Below the pieces are notes generated by a model. The model was not told the origin of the DNA. It saw nothing but the letters and a program-made list of their open reading frames with translations, and did no database searches. From assembly GCA_963643165.1 (NCBI GenBank), contig CAVIJD010000004.1:20766-84765 (forward strand): DNA of 64,000 bases, written 5' to 3'. The position numbers and the translations under genes were made by a program. The DNA is from F23-D06 sp963643165 (GTDB lineage Bacteria; Bacteroidota; Bacteroidia; Bacteroidales; WCHB1-69). Positions 1 through 7,641 of this stretch are shown here, piece after piece (within the stretch, counting starts at the first letter, position 1; every line of letters begins with the position of its first letter).

Positions 1-905
1 TCACCTACCCCTCAACGCACGGCGCCTTTGAGGAGCGCATCCTCGAAATCATCTCCATCATTCACGAGAACGGCGGCTTAGTTTATATGGACGGAGCCAA
101 CATGAACGCCCAGGTGGGGCTCACCTCCCCGGGAAGCATGGGAGCCGACGTTTGCCACCTCAACTTGCACAAAACCTTTGCCATGCCTCACGGCGGCGGC
201 GGTCCCGGCGTAGGACCGATCTGTGTTTGCGAAAAGCTGGTTGACTTCCTGCCAAACCACAACCTGATAGAGACGGGCGGCAGCAAGGGAAGCCAAGTGG
301 CCACTGCCCCTTACGGTAGCGCCTATCTGTTGCCTATCACCTACGGCTATCTCAAGATGCTCGGCGGCAAAGAGCTCGCCAATGTCACCAAGTGCGCAAT
401 ACTGAATGCCAACTACCTCAGGGCTAGACTTCAAGGACATTACAAGATACTCTACACGGGCAGCCAGGGCATGTGCGCACACGAGATGATTCTCGACTGC
501 AACGAATTTGACCGCAGTGCCGGCGTTCAGGTCGGCGACATCGCCAAACGTCTGATGGACTATGGCTTCCACGCCCCCACCGTCGCATTCCCGGTACACG
601 GCACTCTGATGGTAGAACCTACCGAAAGCGAGCCGCTGAGCGAACTCGACCGCTTCTGCGACGCCATGATTGCCATCCGTCAGGAGATCAGAGACATTGA
701 AGAGGGACGCGCCGACAGAACCAACAACGTCATCAAGAACGCTCCCCACACGATGAATGTGGTGTGCGCCGACGAATGGACACGTCCTTACACACGTCAG
801 CAGGCCGCTTTCCCGCTCGCCCATACCGAAAAGTATTGGCCTACGGTTGGCAAAATCGACGATGCTTTCGGCGACCGCAACCTCGTATGCACTATTAACG
901 AATAA
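1..905 (+). CDS. gcvP: Glycine dehydrogenase (decarboxylating), P protein, 3' part
   Basis: This is the C-terminal ~300 residues of the P protein of the glycine cleavage system. The frame is open from base 3 and the 5' end lies outside the window. P protein decarboxylates glycine with pyridoxal phosphate and passes the aminomethyl group to the lipoyl arm of H protein. Visible family motifs are TYPSTHGAFEE at the very start, the PLP-lysine motif HLNLHKTF, and the glycine-rich HGGGGPGVGPI that follows it. The end matches the usual C-terminus, including the late NVVCADEWTRPY-type block. The H protein gene sits ~36 kb away at 37358-37735 and no gcvT is in the window. Confidence 0.97.
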   Translation, partial: TYPSTHGAFEERILEIISIIHENGGLVYMDGANMNAQVGLTSPGSMGADVCHLNLHKTFAMPHGGGGPGVGPICVCEKLVDFLPNHNLIETGGSKGSQVATAPYGSAYLLPITYGYLKMLGGKELANVTKCAILNANYLRARLQGHYKILYTGSQGMCAHEMILDCNEFDRSAGVQVGDIAKRLMDYGFHAPTVAFPVHGTLMVEPTESEPLSELDRFCDAMIAIRQEIRDIEEGRADRTNNVIKNAPHTMNVVCADEWTRPYTRQQAAFPLAHTEKYWPTVGKIDDAFGDRNLVCTINE

Positions 906-931
906 TAAGAAAAGGCAAACGTTATTTTTGC

Positions 932-939
932 TACTTTTG
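932..939 (+). promoter_or_regulatory. Bacteroidetes -7 box for the small lipoprotein
   Basis: TACTTTTG matches the TAnnTTTG -7 consensus. It lies 27 bases after the gcvP stop and 49 bases before the start of the 71-aa lipoprotein. No clear -33 TTG was seen. Confidence 0.6.
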
Positions 940-988
940 CCGCCAATTTTGATTAGCAAACATTATTATAAACTAAAAAAGTAAAAAG

Positions 989-1204
989 ATGAAAAAAATC
1001 GCATGCATCGCAGCCGCTTGTCTGATGGTTGCCGGACTCTCGACCTCTTGCAACAAGGTTTGCACCTGCAAAACTTATGTTCTTGGTGTTGTCGCCACTA
1101 CAACGGAAAACGTTGAACTGGACAAAGACTCCTACAAGAAATGTAGCGACATGAACACCGTCGTGCTGATAGGTGACAAGAAAAACGGCATTGAATGCTA
1201 CTAA
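989..1204 (+). CDS. Small Cys-rich lipoprotein, 71 aa, unknown function
   Basis: I do not recognise a family. The protein starts with a lipoprotein signal peptide (MKKIACIAAACLMVAGLSTSC) whose lipobox LSTSC puts the acylated Cys at residue 21. The mature part is only ~50 residues and contains four more Cys (CTCK, KKCSD, IECY), so disulphide bonds in the periplasm are possible. It has its own -7 box upstream and a strong terminator downstream, so it is probably a monocistronic envelope protein. The start is preceded by an A-rich leader rather than a Shine-Dalgarno site, as is normal in this phylum. Confidence 0.75.
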   Translation: MKKIACIAAACLMVAGLSTSCNKVCTCKTYVLGVVATTTENVELDKDSYKKCSDMNTVVLIGDKKNGIECY

Positions 1205-1212
1205 TCAGCATT

Positions 1213-1249
1213 AAAAAGAAGACATATCACTGATATGTCTTCTTTTTTT
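1213..1249 (+). terminator. Rho-independent terminator after the small lipoprotein
   Basis: A 17-bp perfect inverted repeat (arms 1213-1229 and 1231-1247, core AAGAAGACATATCA) ends in a run of seven T. It follows the lipoprotein stop by 8 bases. Confidence 0.9.
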
Positions 1250-1305
1250 ATTCCTTTATTCACAAAACATCAAAAAAGAGAAACACAAAAATACAACACA
1301 ACAAT

Positions 1306-2712
1306 ATGGGTGGCTTTTTCGGCGTAGCTTCACAAGGTCCCTGTGTTCAGGATCTGTTTTACGGCATAGACTATCATTCACACCTCGGCACGAAGCGAGG
1401 CGGTATGGTAACCATTGAACACAACGTATTTCACCGTTCCATTCACAACATCGAGAACTCCTACTTCAGGACCAAGTTCGGCGAAGACCTTGGCAAATTC
1501 AAGGGAAACACCGGCATTGGGGTCATCAGCGACACGGACGCGCAGCCCATCGTGGTCAATTCGCACCTCGGCCGCTTTGCCATCGTCACGGTGGCCAAGA
1601 TCAACAATTTGGCGGAATTGGAACAGGACTGTCTGAGCAAGAACCAACAGTTCACGGAGTTGAGTTCCGGCTACACCAACCCTACAGAGCTCATCGCTCT
1701 GATGATCACCCAAGGCAGGGATTTTGTGGAGGGCATCCAGAACGTTTTCCACAAAGTGAAAGGTTCCTGCTCGATGCTGATACTCACCAACGACGGCATC
1801 ATTGCCGCCCGCGACTACTACGGGCGCACCCCCATCGTAATCGGGCGCAAAGAGGGCGCCATGGCTTTGGCTTTCGACAGCCACAGCTTTGCCAACCTTG
1901 ACTATGCCATCGAACGTTTTGTCGGGCCGGGAGAGATTGTGAAAGTCACCCCGACAGGCTGCGAACAGTGGCTTGCCCCGAACGAGAAGATGCAGATCTG
2001 CTCTTTTCTGTGGATTTACTACGGCTATCCGTCAGCCGAATATGAGGGCATAAACGTTGAAAACTCCCGCTATCTCTATGGTTACGAGATGGGCAAGGAC
2101 GACGACATCGAGGCCGACTTCGTCTCCGCCATCCCCGACTCGGGCATTGGCATGGCCTTAGGTTATGCTATGGGCAAGAACATACCTTACCGCCGTGCCA
2201 TCATCAAATACACGCCCACTTGGTCAAGAAGCTTTATGCCCGTAAACCAAGAAACCCGCGAACATGTGGCCCGCATGAAATTGCTGCCCAACACGAAAGT
2301 GATGACCGGCCAGCGAGTCGTCTTCTGCGACGACTCCATCGTGCGCGGCACCCAACTCCGCGACAACGTAAAGAAATTGTATAGTTATGGTGCCAAAGAG
2401 GTCCACATCCGCATCAGCTGCCCGCCGCTTTTGTACGGATGCCACTACCTCAACTTCTCAGCCTCCAAGACGGAAATGGAACTGATAACCCGCAGGGTCA
2501 TCAAAGAGTTGGAGGGCGACAGCACCAAGAACCTGCATCTCTATATGGATGAAACCACCAAGCAATATGCCAACCTTGTAGAAGCCATCCGCAAGCACCT
2601 CGGCGTTGACACCCTGAAGTTCAACACCATCGGCACCATCGCCAAAGCCATCGGACTGCCCAAGGAGCACATCTGCACGCACTGCTTCGACGGGTCTTCA
2701 TTCGGCGAATAA
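1306..2712 (+). CDS. PurF-like amidophosphoribosyltransferase paralogue lacking the catalytic Cys
   Basis: The 468-aa protein has the two-domain layout of glutamine-PRPP amidotransferase: an N-terminal Ntn-type glutaminase fold (residues ~2-230) and a C-terminal phosphoribosyltransferase fold. The PRPP-binding loop VVFCDDSIVRGTQLR is intact. Authentic PurF starts Met-Cys-Gly, with the Cys freed as the nucleophile; here the start is MGGFFGVAS, so the nucleophile is replaced by Gly. The GHVRYST-type segment also differs (SHLGRFAIVTVAKINN). Glutamine-dependent ammonia release is therefore not expected. It may use free ammonia or have another role. The true purF may lie elsewhere. A strong terminator follows at 2720-2757. 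Confidence 0.8.
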   Translation: MGGFFGVASQGPCVQDLFYGIDYHSHLGTKRGGMVTIEHNVFHRSIHNIENSYFRTKFGEDLGKFKGNTGIGVISDTDAQPIVVNSHLGRFAIVTVAKINNLAELEQDCLSKNQQFTELSSGYTNPTELIALMITQGRDFVEGIQNVFHKVKGSCSMLILTNDGIIAARDYYGRTPIVIGRKEGAMALAFDSHSFANLDYAIERFVGPGEIVKVTPTGCEQWLAPNEKMQICSFLWIYYGYPSAEYEGINVENSRYLYGYEMGKDDDIEADFVSAIPDSGIGMALGYAMGKNIPYRRAIIKYTPTWSRSFMPVNQETREHVARMKLLPNTKVMTGQRVVFCDDSIVRGTQLRDNVKKLYSYGAKEVHIRISCPPLLYGCHYLNFSASKTEMELITRRVIKELEGDSTKNLHLYMDETTKQYANLVEAIRKHLGVDTLKFNTIGTIAKAIGLPKEHICTHCFDGSSFGE

Positions 2713-2719
2713 CACCATA

Positions 2720-2757
2720 GCGTGACGGCACTTTGCTATGCCGTCACGCGCTTTTTT
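2720..2757 (+). terminator. Rho-independent terminator after the PurF-like gene
   Basis: Arms GCGTGACGGCA (2720-2730) and TGCCGTCACGC (2739-2749) pair perfectly around an 8-base loop and are followed by a T6 run. Confidence 0.9.
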
Positions 2758-2829
2758 CCGCAAGTTCATCTGCCCAGCGCGGACAGGTGCGGAAAACGTC
2801 CGTTAATCATAAACTAAAAAACAACTGAT

Positions 2830-3516
2830 ATGCAAAAGGTATCGGAAAACCCTTCAAAAAACCGAGCACTGCCGCCGCTGACCATCATTACCGGGCTGCT
2901 CATCATGGGCTACCTCACGGCTAATGTGATGGCCGTAAAACTGATCAACATCTTCGGCATCACCATCTTCGACGCAGGCACCATCATCTTTCCACTCACC
3001 TATTTTTTGGGCGATGTTTTGACTGAAATCTGGGGATTCCAGACGGCTAAACGTGTCATTTGGCTCACCTTCTTCTGCGAAATCATCTTTACCCTGTTCG
3101 TATGGGTCGGCGTGTGGCTACCCTACCCGCCCGAAACGGCAACGCAAGCCGAGGCTTACCGTCAAGTGTTCTCCTTTGTGCCGCGCATCACCGCCGCATC
3201 ACTGCTGGCTTTTCTCTGCGGCGAACTCACCAACGCCTGGACTATGGTGAAAATTAAGGAGTGGACCAAAGGCAAACACCTCTGGGTGCGGACTGTCGGC
3301 TCTTCTCTGTTCGGCTACATCATCGACACCACAATCTTCGTATGCATCGCCTTCATCGGCACCGTCCCCACTAAAGACATCCTTTCGATGATCGGCATCC
3401 AAATTGTTGTTAAACTGCTTATTGAAACGGTGGCGGCGACACCCGTTGCCTACCTCCTCATCGGACGGCTCAAGAAAAAAATGGAACAGGACGGGACAGA
3501 AAACGGACAACGTTGA
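2830..3516 (+). CDS. Queuosine precursor transporter, YhhQ/VUT family
   Basis: This 228-aa integral membrane protein belongs to the YhhQ (QPTR) family, which imports preQ0/preQ1 for synthesis of the tRNA base queuosine. About six hydrophobic segments are visible. Family motifs include the first-helix MGYLTANVMAVKLINIFG, the loop FPLTYFLGDVLTEIWGF, and GELTNAWTMVKIKEWTKGK. The C-terminus is short, charged and cytoplasmic (LKKKMEQDGTENGQR). The gene stands alone, with a terminator upstream and the dprA promoter downstream. I looked for a preQ1 riboswitch in the 117-bp leader and did not find the motif. Confidence 0.9.
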   Translation: MQKVSENPSKNRALPPLTIITGLLIMGYLTANVMAVKLINIFGITIFDAGTIIFPLTYFLGDVLTEIWGFQTAKRVIWLTFFCEIIFTLFVWVGVWLPYPPETATQAEAYRQVFSFVPRITAASLLAFLCGELTNAWTMVKIKEWTKGKHLWVRTVGSSLFGYIIDTTIFVCIAFIGTVPTKDILSMIGIQIVVKLLIETVAATPVAYLLIGRLKKKMEQDGTENGQR

Positions 3517-3583
3517 ATCTTGACGGTTACATTCCAGAATATCAACCTGAAAAAAACAATAGCGATTGTAAGCGGAAATAGTG

Positions 3584-3591
3584 TACTTTTG
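3584..3591 (+). promoter_or_regulatory. -7 box for dprA
   Basis: TACTTTTG matches TAnnTTTG. A TTG at 3566-3568 is a possible but closely spaced -33 element. The dprA start at 3619 lies 27 bases downstream, so the leader is short. Confidence 0.65.
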
Positions 3592-3618
3592 CATCACCAT
3601 TCAAAACAAAAGTGATGC

Positions 3619-4719
3619 ATGTATTCTGAACAATTCTACCGTCTTGCCCTGCGTTATGTGAAAGGTTTCGGGCAAGTTTCTATAAAAAAGATGTTGGCCT
3701 TGTCGGGGTCGGCCACCAATCTGTTCACACAGCCCGAACTGTGGCTTGCCCATACAGAGAAGCGACGGAAGAAGATTCCACTTCCGGGCATAGACGAGGC
3801 CGTCCGGACACAAGTCGAGCAGGAATTGAAACTGATGGAGAAGAATAATGTGCAGTTGTGTTTCTGCACAGACTCCAACTATCCTTTCAGGCTGAAAAAC
3901 TGTCCTGACGCACCAGTCTCATTCTTTTACAAAGGGAACGGCGATTTCAACATGCCGCGCAGCATTGCATTCGTAGGCACGCGCGATGCTTCAGCGTACG
4001 GGCGGCAATGTGTTCGCAAGTTACTTAACGAGTTGCAAGACAGCGGCATAGTCACAATTAGCGGCTTAGCCTACGGCATTGACACGGAGACGCACGAGCG
4101 TTCGTTGGAATACGGGCTCCGAACCATTGCCGTGATGGGTTCCGGTTTGGGCACTATATACCCTAGTCCCAACAGACCCTTGGCGCACCGCATTCTGGAC
4201 AACGGCGGCACCCTTGTCAGCGAGTTCGACTACCGCACGCCGCCCGACAAACTGAACTTCCCGAAACGCAACCGCATCATTGCGGGCACGGCTGACGCCA
4301 CAGTGGTCGTAGAAAGCGGCAAAAGCGGCGGAAGCATCATCACCGCCCATATTGCCCACTCCTACAACCGCGACGTGTTCGCCGTGCCCGGCCCCATCAC
4401 AAGCCTGAAAAGCGAGGGATGCCACGATTTGATATTCAAGAACATTGCCGCCATACTCACCACCGGCAGCCAGCTGCTGGAGATGATGAATTGGCAAAAC
4501 GCTGAAAAGAACATCCAAACCTCGCTGTTTATAGAATTGGACGAACAAGAACAGCAAGTCTTCGACCTCATCCGCAATGCCGGTGCCATCTCTATAGACT
4601 GCCTGTCGGAGCGTTTGCCGCAACACAAGCCCTCTGCGCTGGCGGGGCTGCTGTTAGGACTTGAACTCAAAGGGGTAATATCGTGCTTGCCGGGCAAAAA
4701 CTATGCCCCAACCAGATAA
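3619..4719 (+). CDS. dprA: DNA-processing protein DprA
   Basis: This 366-aa protein loads RecA onto incoming single-stranded DNA during natural transformation. It has an N-terminal helix-hairpin-like region (residues ~1-80) and a Rossmann-like core with IAFVGTRDASAYG, TISGLAYGIDTETHE, VMGSGLGTIYPSPN, LNFPKRNRIIAG and ESGKSGGSIITAHIA. The C-terminal winged-helix region starts near residue 300 (LDEQEQQVFDLIRNAGAISIDCLSERL). Length and order of motifs are normal for the family. The gene converges with the outer-membrane gene at 4740, with only 20 bases between stops. cinA at 21357-22622 is another gene traditionally linked to competence. Confidence 0.95.
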   Translation: MYSEQFYRLALRYVKGFGQVSIKKMLALSGSATNLFTQPELWLAHTEKRRKKIPLPGIDEAVRTQVEQELKLMEKNNVQLCFCTDSNYPFRLKNCPDAPVSFFYKGNGDFNMPRSIAFVGTRDASAYGRQCVRKLLNELQDSGIVTISGLAYGIDTETHERSLEYGLRTIAVMGSGLGTIYPSPNRPLAHRILDNGGTLVSEFDYRTPPDKLNFPKRNRIIAGTADATVVVESGKSGGSIITAHIAHSYNRDVFAVPGPITSLKSEGCHDLIFKNIAAILTTGSQLLEMMNWQNAEKNIQTSLFIELDEQEQQVFDLIRNAGAISIDCLSERLPQHKPSALAGLLLGLELKGVISCLPGKNYAPTR

Positions 4720-4739
4720 GTTACCGTTCAACGTCAGGT

Positions 4740-7193
4740 TCAGTCATTGCCGCCGCCCATCCCTTGTGAGGCCTTAGACTCCAACTCCAATTTGCCAAAC
4801 CTGAATGTAACACCGGCACTGATGTTGCGTGTGTTGTATTTCACCGTGCTGCTGCTGGAATAATAAGGATTTGTGCTGGCCGTAATGCTCTTGTCCCAAT
4901 TGAAAATATCATTGGCGTTAAGATGCACCGATATGCGGCGTTTCCAAAAATCGGCACGCAATCCGGCATCGATGGAGAAACCCGGACGGTTCACCGTAAA
5001 CATCGTGACGCGCTTTGACTTATAGTTTGCTGAAACGTTCACCTCGAGCACTTTCCAACATTTAGCCCGGCAGTTCAGACGGAAACTGTATCCGAGGTTG
5101 GAAACCGTCTGCATATCTTCCGAATTCCGGAAAGTGAACATCGAATGATAATAGAAAACGTTGGTATAGAAGCGGATGTTCAGGTATGATTTGAGCCGAT
5201 AGGTAACATTGATATCTGCTCCGACACGATAAGAACGGCCAAGATTGACAGGTTGGCTAAATGTAACATAGCGTCCAAAATACTCATTATAAGCCACATC
5301 AGTAAGCGTATTGCGCTCGTTGACATTATATTTCCAATAGCCGTTGATGCCAAGGAAACCGAACTTCGGGAAAAACTTGGTCCATCCGGCCTCAACAGAG
5401 TGCGTAAACGTGGACTTGAGGTCGGGATTGCCTACTGAATAGCTGTCTTCGCCATACCGGACAAATGGTGACAACTGTGAGATTCCCGGCAACGAAACGC
5501 GCCGAGTGTAACTCAACTTGAAATTGTGCATGCTTTCTGTCCGGTAAGTCAAGTGCAACGATGGATAGAATGACAAATCACCATGTTGCAAATCATAGCC
5601 CGATGCATTGAAAATATCGTAATTGCGGTTTGAATACTCGAGCCGCAATCCGCCTTTGGCGGTAAAGTTGCCAAAACTATGTTCGATTGTCGTATAGAGG
5701 TCACAATCCCATTGCGTGCTGGCGGCGTCATAAAGGCGCAGGGAATCGAGTTGGTAAAGTTCCGAAAGCCGGCTCAAGGTGTCCGTTTGCTGAAAATCTG
5801 TCGTTCTGCCGTAGCCGCCGGAAATGCCGATCATAATAGTGCCGTCGGCATGATACGGGATTGTATAGTCGGCACTCAGTCCTAAGCTGTAACTTCCTAT
5901 GTTTGAAATCTGATTGCGTTTTTTGTCCAGGTAATCCTGCAGCACATAATCGCGGTTGTACTGCAGTTTGCTGTTGTTGTTCCATTCCGAAAAAGACAGG
6001 TCGAAATCTATTGCGTGGCGGTCGTCGTTGCGGAAAACGTGCTGATACCACAAGCCGCCGTAACTGTTGAACGAAAGAATCTTTTGTGAAAATCCCTCGT
6101 TATATTCAAACGTTTCGGGAGGCAAGAGTTCCCATTCCATGCGTTTCTCCCATGTATTGCCTGTATCTCGACTGTGCGTTGGCCGAAATCCGACCCACCA
6201 TCCGATATGGTTCAATGAATCGATATCATAAGTGCCGTTGCTGTAAAAGCCGCCCGAGAATCTGCGGTTCCGTGATTTACTGTTCCCCTCCGTCACCGAG
6301 GTAGTATCCGACCCCTCATTCAATTTGCTGTTGATATAATCTTGCGTGCTGTTGCGGACAGAGAACCCGCCGTCCAAATAGAAATTCACCGACAGTTTAT
6401 CTTTTGAATAAACGTAAGAAAGCCAAGGAGACACATTGGGACGGGTAGAGCCTCTGAGTCCGAAACTGACGAAACTGTTTTGGATAATTCTCCCTGTCGT
6501 GACCACATTGATAATGCCGCCCGTGCCCTGGGCACTGTAACGCGCCGAGGGGTTCGTGATAACCTCTATGCGCTCAATGACATTAGCCGGCATCTGCCGT
6601 ATAAAGTCCTTCAGACCGTCGGGGTTCATCTTGGAGGGTCTGTTGTTGATCCAGATTTCGACACTTGAAACACCTCGCAGTGTGATATTCCCGTCCACAT
6701 CGACCTCCACGCCCGGAGCATTCTGCAGGGCGTCTGAAGCCGTGCCGTCTTGTATCGTAGGGTCTTCCGACACATTATACAGTGTTTTCTCTCCCTCCAT
6801 CATATAAACAGGCTTTTGGGTCACTATGCTCACCTCTTCCAGCGTTGTGTTCTGCTTTTTCATCGCAACAGAGCCAAGGTTAACATTTTTGCGCACGCCA
6901 TCAATGGATATCGGTTGCTGCTTGACATCATAGCCCAAGAGAAAAGCGTTGAGTTCATATTGGCCAGAGGGTATCTCTTTAAAAGAAAACTTGCCCGCCT
7001 CATCGGTAAAAGTATTGGCTTTCAGCACTGGCACAGAATCCGTTGTATATAGGCCTACCCTTACATATTGCAGTTTGGCACCACTGGCGCTGTCCACGAT
7101 GACACCCTGCACTGAAACCATGTTCTGTGCAGAAAGCCGGGAGAAAGGCAGAAAGAGACAAACAAAAAAAGTCAAAAGGGTAATTCTTTTCAT
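4740..7193 (-). CDS. Outer-membrane beta-barrel protein with CarboxypepD_reg and Plug domains
   Basis: The 817-aa protein has a signal peptide (MKRITLLTFFVCLFLPFSRLSAQ), then a CarboxypepD_reg-like domain (residues ~26-110, GVIVDSASGAKLQYVRVGLY). A TonB-receptor Plug domain follows (residues ~120-235: SDALQNAPGVEVDVDGNITLRG, VIERIEVITNPSARYSAQGTGGIINVV). The rest is a long beta-barrel of the OMP_b-brl_3 type with many alternating aromatic strands. The family resembles TonB-dependent receptors, but its substrates are mostly unknown. No SusD-like partner is adjacent, so it is not an obvious glycan-uptake pair. A -7 box lies at 7254-7261. Confidence 0.85.
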   Translation of the reverse strand: MKRITLLTFFVCLFLPFSRLSAQNMVSVQGVIVDSASGAKLQYVRVGLYTTDSVPVLKANTFTDEAGKFSFKEIPSGQYELNAFLLGYDVKQQPISIDGVRKNVNLGSVAMKKQNTTLEEVSIVTQKPVYMMEGEKTLYNVSEDPTIQDGTASDALQNAPGVEVDVDGNITLRGVSSVEIWINNRPSKMNPDGLKDFIRQMPANVIERIEVITNPSARYSAQGTGGIINVVTTGRIIQNSFVSFGLRGSTRPNVSPWLSYVYSKDKLSVNFYLDGGFSVRNSTQDYINSKLNEGSDTTSVTEGNSKSRNRRFSGGFYSNGTYDIDSLNHIGWWVGFRPTHSRDTGNTWEKRMEWELLPPETFEYNEGFSQKILSFNSYGGLWYQHVFRNDDRHAIDFDLSFSEWNNNSKLQYNRDYVLQDYLDKKRNQISNIGSYSLGLSADYTIPYHADGTIMIGISGGYGRTTDFQQTDTLSRLSELYQLDSLRLYDAASTQWDCDLYTTIEHSFGNFTAKGGLRLEYSNRNYDIFNASGYDLQHGDLSFYPSLHLTYRTESMHNFKLSYTRRVSLPGISQLSPFVRYGEDSYSVGNPDLKSTFTHSVEAGWTKFFPKFGFLGINGYWKYNVNERNTLTDVAYNEYFGRYVTFSQPVNLGRSYRVGADINVTYRLKSYLNIRFYTNVFYYHSMFTFRNSEDMQTVSNLGYSFRLNCRAKCWKVLEVNVSANYKSKRVTMFTVNRPGFSIDAGLRADFWKRRISVHLNANDIFNWDKSITASTNPYYSSSSTVKYNTRNISAGVTFRFGKLELESKASQGMGGGND

Positions 7194-7253
7194 ATTTATT
7201 AGATTTAAGGGTTTATGTTTTTCATCAAGAACGCTTTAGGAAAAAAGCAGCCG

Positions 7254-7261
7254 CAAATATA
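7254..7261 (-). promoter_or_regulatory. -7 box for the outer-membrane barrel gene
   Basis: Read on the minus strand the sequence is TATATTTG. A TTG complement (CAA 7284-7286) lies 22 bases upstream as a possible -33 element. The gene start at 7193 is ~60 bases downstream. Confidence 0.65.
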
Positions 7262-7297
7262 ACAAAAACATTCCATCCATCTCCAATAGTGATTTTT

Positions 7298-7411
7298 TTA
7301 CAACTCCCACCTGTACTTGGCGAAGTCGGCGATTTCCGACCAGCATTGTGGAAAGAGAGAAAGAACAACACGCTTCACTTTTGTGCGGTAGCCGTGTGAA
7401 AGTTTATACAT
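7298..7411 (-). other. Possible 37-codon micro-ORF inside repeat copy A
   Basis: On the minus strand an ATG at 7409-7411 opens a frame that ends with TAA at 7298-7300. It encodes MYKLSHGYRTKVKRVV followed by LSLFPQCWSEIADFAKYRWEL. The composition looks protein-like, with a natural-looking C-terminus. However, the second copy of the same repeat at the window end has TGA where this one has TGG, so the reading frame is not conserved between copies. I give it as a possible peptide or a relic, not as an established gene. Confidence 0.25.
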
Positions 7412-7641
7412 ATATGAGAAAACCAACAGAAAAACACTATATTTGCCGCACCGATTTCTTTGGATTTTGGCTAAAGGACTTCACAAGGTTCAGAGGGTCG
7501 GTGTGAAAATGTTAAAAATAGAAGTCCCCTATATTTGGAGGTATCGGCAGTGCTCTGACTGGCGCATTGTTCTCCTTTGCGGTTGCACGAGAATGCGTGG
7601 ACTGCGACACGAAGGCCTCTTTCGCGCCATTCGCCCTGTGG
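7300..7641. other. Long intergenic spacer with extra -7-like boxes
   Basis: Between the outer-membrane gene's promoter and the flippase stop there is no convincing gene. The stretch holds repeat copy A and the micro-ORF. It also holds two plus-strand TATATTTG boxes (7438-7445 and 7530-7537), neither with a clear -33 element nor a recognisable gene after it. A plus-strand frame from 7509 to 7679 exists but runs into the flippase 3' end and looks like a shadow. A small RNA cannot be excluded. Confidence 0.4.
7348..7398 (-). repeat. Dispersed repeat, copy A
   Basis: The 26 bases 7348-7373 (minus strand, starting GCGTGTTGTTCTTTCTC) are identical to 63967-63992 on the plus strand. Next to it, 7383-7398 matches 63921-63936 at 15 of 16 bases (CACACGGCTACCGCAC here). 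The two blocks have the same order and orientation in both copies. They are 9 bases apart here and 30 bases apart in copy B. Confidence 0.8.

Noticed and set aside
2758..2829. Possible preQ1 riboswitch before the queuosine transporter
   Set aside because: The leader has an A-rich stretch but lacks the conserved stem and C-rich motif of preQ1-I and the other preQ1 classes.
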